A DNA stretch of 64,000 nucleotides from Thermosipho sp. (in: thermotogales) (GTDB lineage Bacteria > Thermotogota > Thermotogae > Thermotogales > Fervidobacteriaceae): NCBI GenBank assembly GCA_030153605.1, contig JASKLO010000005.1:1-64000 (forward strand), given 5' to 3'. Position numbers and translations under genes: made by a program. The notes beneath the pieces are model-generated. The model saw only the letters and a list, made by a program, of their open reading frames with translations, made no database searches and was not told where the DNA came from. Numbering within the stretch: the stretch's first letter is position 1; each line of letters begins with the position of its first letter. Shown here one piece after another: positions 39,838 to 51,000 of the stretch.

Positions 39838-40974
39838 TTAAACCTCCGATCCTCTTTTAATTTCGAAAACAATTTTTTCAATTTCTTCTTCAGTTAATTC
39901 AGGAAAAATTGGTAAAGCAAGAGTAGTTTGAGATAATTTTTCAGAAATTGGAAGATCTCCTTTTTTGTATCCGAGATTTTTAAAACACTTTTGTAAATGT
40001 AATGGTACAGGATAATATATACTTGTTCCTATTCCTTCTTTATTCAAATGCTCTTTCACCTTTTCTCTTATTTTATTATTTTCAAACTCTACTACATATT
40101 GATGAAAAACGTGGTATTTAAAAGATTTTTTTAAAATTCTAGGATATTTAATGGATAATTTCCAATTTTCGAAATATTTAGCATATATTGAAGCTATATT
40201 TATTCTTTTTTCAGTCCACTTATCCAAGTATTTAAACTTCACATTTAGAATTGCAGCGTGTATTTCGTCTAATCTAGAATTATATCCTACTACATCATGA
40301 AAATATTTTTTCTTTGCACCATGTACTCTTAGCATTTTGGAATTTTCATATATTTTTTCATCGTTTGTTACTATCATCCCACCATCACCGTAAGTTCCAA
40401 GATTTTTAGTTGGGAAAAAAGAAAATATTGCCGCATCTCCCACACTACCACTTTTTCTTATTTCACCATTTACAATTCCCTCTGAGCCGATTGATTGTGC
40501 ACAATCTTCAAGTATTTTAATGCCATATTTTTCTTTTAAAAATAAAAGGTCTTCCAAGTTAACTGTTTGACCAAACAAATGGACTGGTATAATTCCAAAT
40601 ATTTTTTCTTTTTTTAAGACCTTTTCAACCTGGTTTAGATCAATATTATATGTTTCTTTGTCAACATCTACAAAAATTGGGACACCATTGTTTCTAACAA
40701 TAGCAGAGGCAGTTGCAAAAAAAGTATATGGAGTTGTAATAACTTTATCTCCTGATTTAATTCCCATAGCTCTTAAAGCTATTACTAGGGCATCACTACC
40801 ATTTGCAACACCTATCCCATGCTTTACGCCAATAAAATTCGCGATATTTTTTTCTAATTTTTTTACCTCTTCCCCTAAAATTACTCTTCCACTTTCTATA
40901 ACTTTATTAATTGCGCTCAAGATTTCTTCTTTTATTTCTTTATATTGCTTTGTAGAATCAAATAAAGGAATCAT
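39838..40974 (-). CDS. DegT/DnrJ/EryC1/StrS family aminotransferase
   Basis: IGVANGSDALVIALRAMGI, PVHLFGQ, EDCAQSIGS, SFFPTKNLGTYGDGGMIVTND; start at MIPLFDSTKQYK preferred. Confidence 0.92.
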   Translation of the reverse strand: MIPLFDSTKQYKEIKEEILSAINKVIESGRVILGEEVKKLEKNIANFIGVKHGIGVANGSDALVIALRAMGIKSGDKVITTPYTFFATASAIVRNNGVPIFVDVDKETYNIDLNQVEKVLKKEKIFGIIPVHLFGQTVNLEDLLFLKEKYGIKILEDCAQSIGSEGIVNGEIRKSGSVGDAAIFSFFPTKNLGTYGDGGMIVTNDEKIYENSKMLRVHGAKKKYFHDVVGYNSRLDEIHAAILNVKFKYLDKWTEKRINIASIYAKYFENWKLSIKYPRILKKSFKYHVFHQYVVEFENNKIREKVKEHLNKEGIGTSIYYPVPLHLQKCFKNLGYKKGDLPISEKLSQTTLALPIFPELTEEEIEKIVFEIKRGSEV

Positions 40975-41582
40975 CTTTTTCCCTCCCAATTACAGAAATT
41001 TTTTATTGGACAGTTTTTACAATCGGGTTTAATAGGTTTGCAAATTTTTTTGCCAAATTCAACCATAGAACCATTTAACGGTCCCCATAATTCTTTAGGA
41101 ATTAGTTTCATTAATTCAAATTCTGTTTCTTCTGGTGATTTGGTTTTAACCCATCCAAGTCTGTTTGATATTCTATGAACGTGTGTATCAACTGCAAGAG
41201 AAGGAATGCCAAAAGATACATACAAAACAATATTAGCAGTTTTTCTTCCTACCCCTGGCAAATTTAAAAGTTCGTTCAACGAAGCTGGTACTTTATCTTT
41301 ATATTTTTCATGTATAATTTTTGCAATTTCTATAATGCGTTTAGACTTTTGCTTATATAGACCGGCAGGCTTTATCAATTCATACAATTCCTCTGGTTTT
41401 GCTTTAGAAAGTTCAGAGGGATTTTTGAATTTTTCAAAAAGGTTTTTGGTAGCGATTTCAGTATTTTCATCTCTACTTCTTTGACTTAGAATAGTTGAAA
41501 TTAAAACATAAAAGGGATCTTTGTTAGAATGATCCCTTGGAAACTTTTGAATTATTATTCTTGCTACTTTTTCAATGTTCAT
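40971..41582 (-). CDS. nth: Endonuclease III
   Basis: LLNLPGVGRKTANIVL, VDTHVHRISNRLG, CKPIKPDCKNCPIKNFC Fe-S motif. Confidence 0.94.
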   Translation of the reverse strand: MNIEKVARIIIQKFPRDHSNKDPFYVLISTILSQRSRDENTEIATKNLFEKFKNPSELSKAKPEELYELIKPAGLYKQKSKRIIEIAKIIHEKYKDKVPASLNELLNLPGVGRKTANIVLYVSFGIPSLAVDTHVHRISNRLGWVKTKSPEETEFELMKLIPKELWGPLNGSMVEFGKKICKPIKPDCKNCPIKNFCNWEGKR

Positions 41583-42441
41583 ATTTTTCCTCCAGCAATT
41601 TTCTTGCTATTATTACATCATTTTTCATTTGTTCAATAAGTTCTTCTTTAGATTCAAATTTTTTTTCTTCCCGCATATAAGTTAAAAGTTCAGCATGTAT
41701 ATGTTTATTGTAAAGATTCCCTTCAAAGTCTAAAATATAAACTTCATACTTAACTTTTTTAGTATTTTCAACGGTTGGCCTCAAACCTATATTCATTAAT
41801 CCATATTTGATTTCTGGAACATAAACCCTACAAAGGTATACGCCATTTTTCGGTTCAACAAGATTTTTATCCCTTCTAATATTTGCGGTTGGGAAACCTA
41901 ATGTTCTTCCAATTTGTTTATCTTTATAAACTTTCCCATGAATTGAGTATGGTCTTCCCAATAATTCATTAGCTTTTTCAATTTCACCGTTTTTTATTAA
42001 TTTTCTAATTAATGTACTACTAATTCTTTCTCCATTAGCTTTAATGTCTTTAACTATTCTAAGCTCTATGTTTTCGCTTTTGCAAAAATTCTTCAAAGTT
42101 TCTATATTACCAGATGCATTTTTTCCAAACCTGAAGTCTTCACCGACAACTATTGCTTTAGTATCTTTAGCTATAAATTTAAAAAATTCTTCAGCTGTAA
42201 TTTCTTTAATTTTTAGAAGATCTAAAGTGTAAACAGTTCCGTACATTTCTAAAAGGCTTAATCTTTCTTCTAGTGTAATTAAAAGACCATCAAATTTTCC
42301 AAGATAGTATTCCATAGGAAAAATTATAGTAAAAATTTCAGGACTACTATTATATTTGTGAGCTAATTTTTTGAGTTCTTCAAGAATTTGGATGTGTCCC
42401 CTATGAACGCCGTCAAATACACCAATTGTTACAACTCTCAA
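41572..42441 (-). CDS. ribF: Riboflavin kinase / FAD synthetase
   Basis: GVFDGVHRGH, VVGEDFRFGKNASGN, GRTLGFPTANI. Confidence 0.94.
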   Translation of the reverse strand: MRVVTIGVFDGVHRGHIQILEELKKLAHKYNSSPEIFTIIFPMEYYLGKFDGLLITLEERLSLLEMYGTVYTLDLLKIKEITAEEFFKFIAKDTKAIVVGEDFRFGKNASGNIETLKNFCKSENIELRIVKDIKANGERISSTLIRKLIKNGEIEKANELLGRPYSIHGKVYKDKQIGRTLGFPTANIRRDKNLVEPKNGVYLCRVYVPEIKYGLMNIGLRPTVENTKKVKYEVYILDFEGNLYNKHIHAELLTYMREEKKFESKEELIEQMKNDVIIARKLLEEKYEH

Positions 42442-42470
42442 TATATCACCTCGTAAAAATTATAACATAT

Positions 42471-43286
42471 TTACTTTTTTATAAAGGAAAAGATTAAGAA
42501 AGCAAAAAAGGAGGCTAATACAATTGTGGGTCCTGGCGAAACGTCTAGATAATATGAAAGTAAAAAACCAATAGAAGCGATTATGAGATTATAGATTATA
42601 GCAAGAATAAAAACTGAGAAAAATGATCTGGACAATTTTTTTGCAAAAAGTCCGGGAATTATCAATAAAGCACCTAACAAGATGATTCCAGATATTTTTA
42701 CAATACTTACAACAGAAACTGAAATTAAAATCAAAAGAATTGTTCTAACTAGTTTTGTATTAACACCATAAAATTCAGCCATTTCCTCATCTGCCAAGAA
42801 AAATAAAATTTCATAACGGAAAAGATAAATTAAAAAAGCCATGGAAAAAATAACAAATATAAGAAACCAAACATCAGATAAGTTAACAAGCAAAATATCT
42901 CCAAACAGATAACTGGTGATATCTTGAACATAAGTAGAACTTTTAGATAGAATAATTACACCAATGGACATGAAAACGGGAAGTAACATTCCAATAGCAC
43001 TATTTTCATTTATTTTGTTTCTGTTTGAGAAAAAACTGATCAATAAAGAAAACAAAATGGCTGTTATAATTGAAATAAATCTATAATCAATATTTAGAAA
43101 TAAACCTATTGCTAAACCAGCAAAAGCAGCATGAGCTGTACCGTCTCCAATAAATTCCATTTTTTTATAAACAATTATAGGAGAAATAATAGCGGCTGCA
43201 ATACCAGATAATAAACTTGCAAAAAAGGCAATTCTCAGAAAATCATATTGAAAAATTTCATTCACCATTTTTATGCTCCTTTTCAT
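42471..43286 (-). CDS. znuB: Metal (Zn/Mn) ABC transporter permease
   Basis: YKKMEFIGDGTAHAAFAGLAIG ... SGIILLGALLIIPGLFAKKLS. Confidence 0.88.
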   Translation of the reverse strand: MKRSIKMVNEIFQYDFLRIAFFASLLSGIAAAIISPIIVYKKMEFIGDGTAHAAFAGLAIGLFLNIDYRFISIITAILFSLLISFFSNRNKINENSAIGMLLPVFMSIGVIILSKSSTYVQDITSYLFGDILLVNLSDVWFLIFVIFSMAFLIYLFRYEILFFLADEEMAEFYGVNTKLVRTILLILISVSVVSIVKISGIILLGALLIIPGLFAKKLSRSFFSVFILAIIYNLIIASIGFLLSYYLDVSPGPTIVLASFFAFLIFSFIKK

Positions 43287-43977
43287 AATGATCTTTAGCT
43301 CTTATCCACAAATCAAAATCGGGAAATAAAATTTTTAATTCGTCAGGATTAATTTTTTCGCTTGGGCCATGACAATGAAGAGTTTTATTTAAACACATTA
43401 CAGTTTTACATTTTTCAAAAACCATACCAATATCATGAGAAATCATTATTATTGTTAATTTTCTATCTGATTGAATTTTTTCTAGAAGTTCATAAAATTT
43501 TGCTTTTCCCATTTGATCTACCCCGGCCTCGGGTTCGTCTAGAATCAAAATATCAGGATCGGAAATTAATGCTCTTGCAAGAGATAACCTTTGTAGTTCT
43601 CCCCCTGACATGTTTCCAACTAAACTATTTTCTCTACCAGATAATCCAACAACTTTTAATAATTCGGGTATTTTTTCAATGTTTTTTTGATTTTTATAAG
43701 TTCCCATTAAAACAAATTGATAAGCTTTAATTGGTACTTCTCTATTAATAGATTGAAATTGTGGAACATATCCGATTGTACCTTTAACATTTATTTTACC
43801 TTCAAAATCTGTTATTTTTCCAATTAGGATTTTTACAAGAGTTGATTTTCCTGCACCATTTGGTCCAATTATTCCTACAAAATCTCCTTCGGGAATTTTA
43901 AAATTTATGTTTTTCAAAATCACCGTATCGTTGATTTTGTAGCTTAGATTTTCTACAATAATGACGTAATTATTCAT
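43258..43977 (-). CDS. znuC: Metal (Zn/Mn) ABC transporter ATP-binding protein
   Basis: GPNGAGKSTLVKILIG, MSGGELQRLSLARALI, LILDEPEAGVDQMG. Confidence 0.88.
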   Translation of the reverse strand: MNNYVIIVENLSYKINDTVILKNINFKIPEGDFVGIIGPNGAGKSTLVKILIGKITDFEGKINVKGTIGYVPQFQSINREVPIKAYQFVLMGTYKNQKNIEKIPELLKVVGLSGRENSLVGNMSGGELQRLSLARALISDPDILILDEPEAGVDQMGKAKFYELLEKIQSDRKLTIIMISHDIGMVFEKCKTVMCLNKTLHCHGPSEKINPDELKILFPDFDLWIRAKDHYEKEHKNGE

Positions 43978-44773
43978 TTGAAACCGCCTTTCTTATTTCA
44001 TTTAAATTTTTGTAGTAAAGTTCCATAAATGTTTTTGAGTCAACTCCAAGTGGGTCTAACACAAAATATTTTTTTCCAAGTTCCTTAGAAATAATTTCAA
44101 TTTCTTTGTTTGGTTGTTGAATTTCAGAAAAAATAGCTGCAATGTTTTGAGATTTAATAATATTTAAAAGTTCTTTTATACTAGTAGAAGTATTATGCCC
44201 TTCTTCTATCCAATAAATTTCAATACCAAATTCTTTAAAATAATAATAAAAACTTGGATGGTGGACAAGTATTTTTCCATTTATATTTCTTAAAACATCA
44301 AAAGATTCAAAAATAAATTTGTCTATTTCATTAATAATATTCTTAGCGTTTTCTTCAAAAAAATTTTTGTTTGCTGGATCTAAATCAGATAATTTTTGTA
44401 CAATTGCTGGAATAATATAATATTTTACAAAAAATGGATCGAGCCAAAAATGTGGATTTTCATGTTCAATTAAAATTTTAGGAATAGAATTTGAAATATA
44501 GAAAACATTATTATTGTTAAATTTATCTAAATAAGGTTCTAAATAACCATTTGCAATAATTAAGTCAGCAGAGTTTAGTAGTTTTACATCACTAACTTTT
44601 AAAGAATATATATGCGGATTAACACCAGGTTTCAATAATAAACTGACCTCGGCTTTATCCGCGACTAGTTCCTTAACAAGCAGATAATAGGGATTTATAG
44701 TACAAACAATATTTAAAGAGAAAATTGTTGAAACTAAAAAGGAAATAAAAAGTATAATAGATAATTTTTTCAC
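43970..44773 (-). CDS. znuA: Zinc ABC transporter substrate-binding protein
   Basis: Signal peptide; KPGVNPHIYSLKVSDVKLLNSADLIIANG; HFWLDP; GKILVHHPSFYYYFKEFG. Confidence 0.9.
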   Translation of the reverse strand: MKKLSIILFISFLVSTIFSLNIVCTINPYYLLVKELVADKAEVSLLLKPGVNPHIYSLKVSDVKLLNSADLIIANGYLEPYLDKFNNNNVFYISNSIPKILIEHENPHFWLDPFFVKYYIIPAIVQKLSDLDPANKNFFEENAKNIINEIDKFIFESFDVLRNINGKILVHHPSFYYYFKEFGIEIYWIEEGHNTSTSIKELLNIIKSQNIAAIFSEIQQPNKEIEIISKELGKKYFVLDPLGVDSKTFMELYYKNLNEIRKAVSNE

Positions 44774-45147
44774 TTCTTTTCATCCTCCTTACAATTTTTG
44801 CACAAACCTTTAAAGTAAAAAACATGATCAGTTATTTTGAAATTAAAGTTTTTATTGATAAATTCTTCAAGTTGTGTAGCTATACATTTGTTGAAAACTT
44901 CAATTTCACCACATTTTATACAATATAAAAAGTGATAATGTTTCTTATTTGAATAGAAATACTTTTGACCAGTATCGAATGAAACTGATTTAATAAGATT
45001 TTTATTTTCTAAAAATTTCAAAGCTCTATATACAGTTGAAAAATTTGGCTTAAAATTGTTTTTCATATAGATTTCATCAGCAGTTAAGGGTTTTTCGCTT
45101 TCTTCAATTGTTTTTAGAATTTTTTCACGCCATTTAGTAAGTACCAT
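44770..45147 (-). CDS. Fur family transcriptional regulator (probable Zur)
   Basis: NFSTVYRALKFLENKNLI, HYHFLYCIKCGEIEVF, C-terminal CKNC; start moved from 45213 to 45147. Confidence 0.88.
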   Translation of the reverse strand: MVLTKWREKILKTIEESEKPLTADEIYMKNNFKPNFSTVYRALKFLENKNLIKSVSFDTGQKYFYSNKKHYHFLYCIKCGEIEVFNKCIATQLEEFINKNFNFKITDHVFYFKGLCKNCKEDEKK

Positions 45148-45161
45148 TAATTTCACCTCGT

Positions 45162-45180
45162 AATGCAAATGATTTGCATT
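45162..45180. promoter_or_regulatory. Fur/Zur-type operator
   Basis: AATGCAAAT-G-ATTTGCATT, perfect 19-bp palindrome just upstream of the Fur-family gene. Confidence 0.75.
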
Positions 45181-45184
45181 TTCA

Positions 45185-45213
45185 ATTGTATCAATTTTTA
45201 ACAAAAAAATCAA
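45185..45213 (-). promoter_or_regulatory. Sigma-A-like promoter of the Fur-znu operon
   Basis: Minus strand TTGATT-17 nt-TACAAT. Confidence 0.65.
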
Positions 45214-45270
45214 GCTTTTTGCATATTAAGGCCTATTTATGATATAATAAAATTCGCTAGGGGGGGTTAT

Positions 45271-45669
45271 ATGCTTTTTTCCTTTGAATTAAGCACAAAA
45301 AATAGAAATGCTTTAGTAGACATTACCAGCACTGTTAAGCATTTTGTTGAAAAATCAGGTGTGGTTTCTGGCGTTTGCATAGTATATGTACCTCACACTA
45401 CTGCCGGAGTAACAATTAATGAAAATGCAGATCCTTCCGTAAAATTTGATATTGAAAATACCCTTTCTAAAATAGTTCCTCCAGACTTAAATTATTCTCA
45501 TGCTGAAGGAAATTCTGATTCTCATGTAAAATCCACTTTAGTTTCTCCATCAATTTCATTGATTATTGACAATGGAAAACTTCTTCTTGGAACATGGCAG
45601 GGTATTTACTTTTGTGAATTTGATGGTCCAAGAAGAAGGAAAGTTTATGTAAAGATAATGAAGGATTAG
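45271..45669 (+). CDS. YjbQ/UPF0047 family protein
   Basis: [22 protein letters not shown] ... [40 protein letters not shown]. Confidence 0.93.
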   Translation: MLFSFELSTKNRNALVDITSTVKHFVEKSGVVSGVCIVYVPHTTAGVTINENADPSVKFDIENTLSKIVPPDLNYSHAEGNSDSHVKSTLVSPSISLIIDNGKLLLGTWQGIYFCEFDGPRRRKVYVKIMKD

Positions 45670-45679
45670 GGGGGATAAA

Positions 45680-46153
45680 TTGTTGTTTTATATAGTTGGA
45701 CTACCTGGTTCTGGGAAATCTGCAGTTGGTAAAATTTTGAAAGAAGATTTTGGGTACGATGTAATTGATTTGGACGATATATTGAAAGTTGAGCATAAAA
45801 AAAATTTCAACAGAATTCTTCGGGATAATGGTTTTAGTGGCATAAGAGCTTTTGAAGGTAAAATTTTGAAAAGATTTCGAAAGTATAGTGACAAATTTAT
45901 TGTAACTCTTGGTACTTTGTCAAATTTAGAATTATTTAATGGTAAAATTATATACATAAAAATACCAAAAGAAAAATATCTTCAGCGTATTGGAAAAATT
46001 TCAAAAAAAATTAAGCTAGCTAGAGATATATATGAAAGTGTCCATAATACATTTTCTCAAAGAGCTGATTTAGTGATTTCTTCAGAAAATAAGACAAAAT
46101 TTGAAATAGCAAAGATTATAGATGATTTCTACAGAAAAATCAAAAATAATTAA
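45680..46153 (+). CDS. Shikimate kinase-like protein
   Basis: GLPGSGKSAVGKILKEDFGYDVIDLDDIL; C-terminal half divergent. Confidence 0.7.
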   Translation: MLFYIVGLPGSGKSAVGKILKEDFGYDVIDLDDILKVEHKKNFNRILRDNGFSGIRAFEGKILKRFRKYSDKFIVTLGTLSNLELFNGKIIYIKIPKEKYLQRIGKISKKIKLARDIYESVHNTFSQRADLVISSENKTKFEIAKIIDDFYRKIKNN

Positions 46154-46288
46154 AAAAATCTTATGTTTTCTTCGTTTTTCTATATAAATCTTCAATAAAC
46201 CTTATAGATACGTGATTTGCAAAAGTTTTGCCAAAAGTGCTATATTATAAACGTATTTGATATTATCTTTTAAGAGGGAGGGAAAAGT

Positions 46289-46567
46289 ATGAGTAAAAAA
46301 GAACTTGTGAACATGGTTGCTGAGAAAGTTCCAGGATTAAAGAAAAAAGACGTTAAAGCTGTTGTTGACGCTGTATTTGAATCCATTTCTGAAGCGCTTT
46401 CTAAGGGGGAAAAGGTTCAACTTGTTGGTTTTGGTACATTTGAAGTAAGAAAAGCAGCTGCAAGAACAGGAGTAAACCCAAGAACAAGACAAAAGATTAA
46501 GATTCCTGCAAGAAAAGTTCCCAAATTCAAACCTGGTAAAGATTTAAAAGAATGCGTAAACAAATAA
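46289..46567 (+). CDS. hup: HU family DNA-binding protein
   Basis: KKELVNMVAEKVPGLKKKDVKAVVDAVFESI ... GFGTFEVRKAAARTGVNPRTRQKIKIPA. Confidence 0.96.
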   Translation: MSKKELVNMVAEKVPGLKKKDVKAVVDAVFESISEALSKGEKVQLVGFGTFEVRKAAARTGVNPRTRQKIKIPARKVPKFKPGKDLKECVNK

Positions 46568-46587
46568 GTTAAGTTGAAAGCGAAAAA

Positions 46588-46611
46588 ATGGCTCCGGATT
46601 TCCGGAGCCAT
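46588..46611 (+). terminator. Terminator after hup
   Basis: ATGGCTCCGG-ATTT-CCGGAGCCAT followed by TTTT. Confidence 0.9.
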
Positions 46612-46657
46612 TTTTATGTGAATAAAAGAGTTTTAAGTTTGAAAATAGGAGGAAAAA

Positions 46658-48022
46658 ATGGAAACAAAAGGTGTAAGAATATTGCAAGGAGATCCAAAAA
46701 AGGCCATTATAAAGCTTTCGATACCAATGATTTTTGCCATGTTGGTACAAACACTATACAATTTGGTTGATGGTATATGGGTTGCTGGATTAGGTCCAGA
46801 GTCTTTGGCTGCAATAGGTGTGTTTTTTCCAATATTTATGATAATTATTTCTATTTCATCTGGTTTAGGAGTTGGAGCAAGTTCAGTAATTTCAAGAAAA
46901 ATAGGTGAAAAGAATAAAACTAAGGCGGATATAGCCGCTTCAAATTCTATTTTTTTGGCCGTTTTTATTGGAATTGTGTTAACGATAATTTTTCTGATTT
47001 TTATAAAACCTGTCCTTGGTTTTATAGGAACTTCTGAAATTACATTTAACCTAACTCTTCAATATGCATATGTGTTATTGTTTGCTATTCCTCTTTTATT
47101 ATATAACAATACGGCTAATGGAATTTTAAGGGGCGAAGGTGATGCAACAAAAGCAATGTATGCAATTACGATTGGTGCTGTTTTAAATATTTTTTTAGAT
47201 CCCGTTTTTATATATTTATTTAAATTAGGGGTTAAAGGGGCAGCGTATGCAACCGTTGTGTCTATTTTCATTTCATCTATTTTAATTACTTATTGGTTGT
47301 TTTTCAAAAAGAATATCTATGTAAGTTTACATATAAAAGGTTTTAAATTTGATTTTGAGATCGTTAAAGATATCCTCAGAGTCGGAATACCATCTTCTAT
47401 TGCTCAAATCTCAATGTCAGTAGCAATTTTTGTGTTGAATGTGTTTGCGGTAAAAGCAGGTGGAGATTTTGGTGTAGCAGTCTTTACAAGTTCTTGGAGA
47501 ATAATTAATTTTGGTACCGTTCCACTTATTGGTATTTCAACAGCTGTAACAGCTGTAACTGGAGCTTCATATGGTCAAAAAAATGGCGAAAAATTAGAAA
47601 CGGCACATTTATTTGCAATTAAGTTTGGATTAATTATTTCAATTTTTGTGATGCTTTCCATCATGATTTTTGCCCCCTATATTGCGAAAGTATTTACTTA
47701 TGCATCTAATGGATCAAAAATTTATGATTCACTTGTAACCTCTTTAAGGATTCTCTCATTATTTTTACCTGGTGTTCCTTTTGGAATGTTTACTTCTGGA
47801 ATGTTTCAGGGAATCGGGCATGGGATAAAAAGTATGATTGTTTCTATTAATAGAACAGTCATTATGCAAGTGCTTTTTTCTTATTTGTTTGTGTTTGTGC
47901 TTAAAATAGGATTAAATGGTGTTTGGTGGGGCATTGTAGCCGGTAATGCTACATCTGCAGTTATGACCTTTATCTGGGGAAGAATAACAGTGAAAAAAAT
48001 AAAAGAAAAATTTAAAAAGTGA
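46658..48022 (+). CDS. MATE family efflux transporter
   Basis: 454 aa; IPMIFAMLVQTLYNLVDGIWVAGLGPESLAAIGVFFP; GGDFGVAVFTSSWRI. Confidence 0.92.
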   Translation: METKGVRILQGDPKKAIIKLSIPMIFAMLVQTLYNLVDGIWVAGLGPESLAAIGVFFPIFMIIISISSGLGVGASSVISRKIGEKNKTKADIAASNSIFLAVFIGIVLTIIFLIFIKPVLGFIGTSEITFNLTLQYAYVLLFAIPLLLYNNTANGILRGEGDATKAMYAITIGAVLNIFLDPVFIYLFKLGVKGAAYATVVSIFISSILITYWLFFKKNIYVSLHIKGFKFDFEIVKDILRVGIPSSIAQISMSVAIFVLNVFAVKAGGDFGVAVFTSSWRIINFGTVPLIGISTAVTAVTGASYGQKNGEKLETAHLFAIKFGLIISIFVMLSIMIFAPYIAKVFTYASNGSKIYDSLVTSLRILSLFLPGVPFGMFTSGMFQGIGHGIKSMIVSINRTVIMQVLFSYLFVFVLKIGLNGVWWGIVAGNATSAVMTFIWGRITVKKIKEKFKK

Positions 48023-48025
48023 TTT

Positions 48026-51000
48026 TTATTTTTTCAATTTTACGTTTGAGTATATTTCAAAATTCTGACAAATATCGGCAAAGTCACAAGAATTATTGTA
48101 ATTTATACATTTTTTTTCTTTTGTGGTTTTTATACTATATGCTGTTAAATCTTTTATATAATTTAAAAATGGTTTTATTTCATTATTATCACTTTCAAGT
48201 GCAATAGGAACAAAATTTCCAGAAGAAATTTTTTCTATAATTTCTACTAACCAGTTCAAGAAAAATTGATAAGAAACTTCAAAATAAGAAGTAGACTTTC
48301 CTGCACCCTTTAAAATAAGTTTGTTATCTTCCCTTTTTATAAAATAATTTTTTGGATAATCACCAGAAGTATTAAAGAAAATCAAAAATGTATCGAAATT
48401 TTCTGCTTTTATAGATTTTCTATAAACTAAATCATACAATAAAAGTTGTTCTGCATAAATTTTTTTCAAAGAGCTTTTGTAATCTATAATTGCTAATGAT
48501 TTCTTTTGAGATTCTATAATGTTTTTTTGAACTTCCTTAGAATTTTTACCTATGAAATTTGAATAATTTTTATCTAATTCGTCAATTCTATCAATTCTAA
48601 CTTCAAACTCATAATCTTTATCCTTGAATTGTAAAGAGGTTTTATACTGAGTTTCTAGTTCTTTAGTCTTTTTTCTATGGAGCTTAAATTTTCCAACTAT
48701 TTTAAGATAGCCTTCCTCAGAAAGGTTTTCAAATAAGAAATTGGAAAGTAAATTTGAATATTCATCTATTTTAATCATTTTGGGAAGAGAATATTGTGCC
48801 ATTTCATTTCTAAAAATTTCATTGTACTCTTTTTCGACTAATTTTTTTATTTCTTCTACATTTATTTCTTCTGAATTTGAAAAAAGATTTTTGTCGAAAA
48901 TTTCTTTTAGTATCCTGTGAATTAAAATTCCCTTATAGAGATATGTTTTATCTTTGCTTATTGGTTTAACTTTTGCAATTTCTCTTAAGAAAAAATAAAA
49001 TGGACAATCAACATATGACGAAATTTTACTATGGCTTAATGTTGAAATTTGGAAACTTCTTAACCATTCTTTTTCAGAACTTTTTAGAAGATTTCCTCTT
49101 TTTTGTAAAGCAGTAAAAATTTCTTTGTCTTGAATTGAGTAGATATTTTTAGGATTAGGAAGAATGTCTTCTTCTTTTTCTTGTTTAATGCTATTACAAA
49201 ATTCTTTCATGTATTGAGATGGAAGAATAGGCTCACCTTTTAAACTAGCAGTTGGATATGAAATGAAATTTTTTTCAGAGAAAATAAAGGAAAGAATAGT
49301 ATTTCTTCTTTCAATTTCTTCGATATAACTTGCGAAATTTCTTGAATTACTTTTTGTTTGTAATATTAATGGATTGATATTAAAAGAAGGATAATATGAA
49401 TCGACGAAATGTACAAAAAATTTGTATTTTTTTCCTACAAATCTAGCTGTAGATACGTCAAAAATTTCAACAGAGTTTGAATATCTTAGTGATGTTTTAT
49501 AAGTTTCTACATTTAGAAGATTGTTAAGAATTTTATAAAGTGTTTCCCACGAAACTTTTTTGTTTTTAAATAGAACAGATTTGTATTTTTGTAATTTGGT
49601 CAAAATTTCAGAAAATTTAAAAAGTGCATTAAGTTCTTTCATTATACTTTCATCGTTTAAATATTGGTCATTTTTGAATAAAGAGATATTATTGATGGTT
49701 TCTTTTGCAAAGTTTTTATACCACTCAAAGAAATCATTTTTCATGTTTTTTTCAATTGAAATTAATAAGTCAAAAGTGGTTTTAATTATTTCAGAGAAAT
49801 TTTTATATTCTTCAATTTTGTCAACTCTTTCTTGATATGTGTCATCTTCTTTAATTTGAGAAAGTTTTTCTATTTTTTCGTTAATGGGAGCCAAAAAAAT
49901 CTCTTCTATATTTTTCTCGGTTATTAAGGAAGGCTTAAGATCTATAGTTAAGAAGCCGAATTCTTTAAATAGTTCTTCTACCTGATCCATAGTAAGTTTC
50001 CTGTTAGGCACATATGGCGATTCAATTAAAGCTAGTATGTCTTCTATTTCATATCCGGAAAATATTGTTTTTAAAGGTTGAAGTAACATTTTCACTATTT
50101 TGCTTTCTGAAAGTTTAACAGTACCCGAGATATTATGAGGGATTGACATATCTTTCATTTCCTCGGATAATTGAAACATTATTTGATTGTTTGGCGCAAC
50201 AACTGCTATATCTCCAGGTTTAACACCATTAATGATGAGTCTTTTGATTTTGCCACAAATATTTTTTATTTCACTTGAAGGGTTTTTAAACGAAAACCCC
50301 TCGGTAAAAGTTTTAAGGTTTAATTTAATTGGTTTAATTTCGCCAATCTGAAAATTATTTTCTTCTAAAAACTTATATACTTCGTCAATTTCTTTGAATG
50401 CTCTATCACTAATTTTTTGCCAAACATAAAAATAAACATTTTGGCTTTTTTCAAATAATTTTTGGAGGGTTTTTCTAACAAGGGGAGTAAGATCAAAAAA
50501 ACCACTAATAACAAGTGTTTCTTTTTGATTTTCAAAAAAATCTGCGTTTTCAATATACCATTTGTATGTGGTGATAGGATCGAAAATATTTTCTGTTTTT
50601 TGAAAGAAAAGAGCAATTTCTCTTAAAAGTTCTTTTAAAAGCTTTGGCAAATTACCATCTTGATTTAAAATTGTTTCAATTTCTTTATAATAAGTTGGAA
50701 TTTGTATGTTTTCACTGTTATTTAATTCCCAAGCCTTTTCAAATAAATCAAGTATGTAATCTATTATACCTTTTGATCTTGAAACCACCCTAAGAAAATC
50801 GTAGTAACTATCTTTGTTTTTTTCTTGCGCTTTCAGTAATTCTTCAACTTTTTCTGCAATAAAAGCCTTTAAAAAATCTCTATCAAAATATACGGCATCC
50901 ATGTTATTTTTTAACAGTTTTTCTGTGACGTATTGATTTATAACCATGAAAGAATCTTTGTTTATGGTTTTTCCTAATAAAACCGCAAATTTATCAGAAA

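Noticed and set aside
45148-45213. Extended N-terminus of the Fur-family protein in the ORF track
   Set aside because: Overlaps promoter and palindromic operator; ATG at 45147 has a GAGGTG RBS
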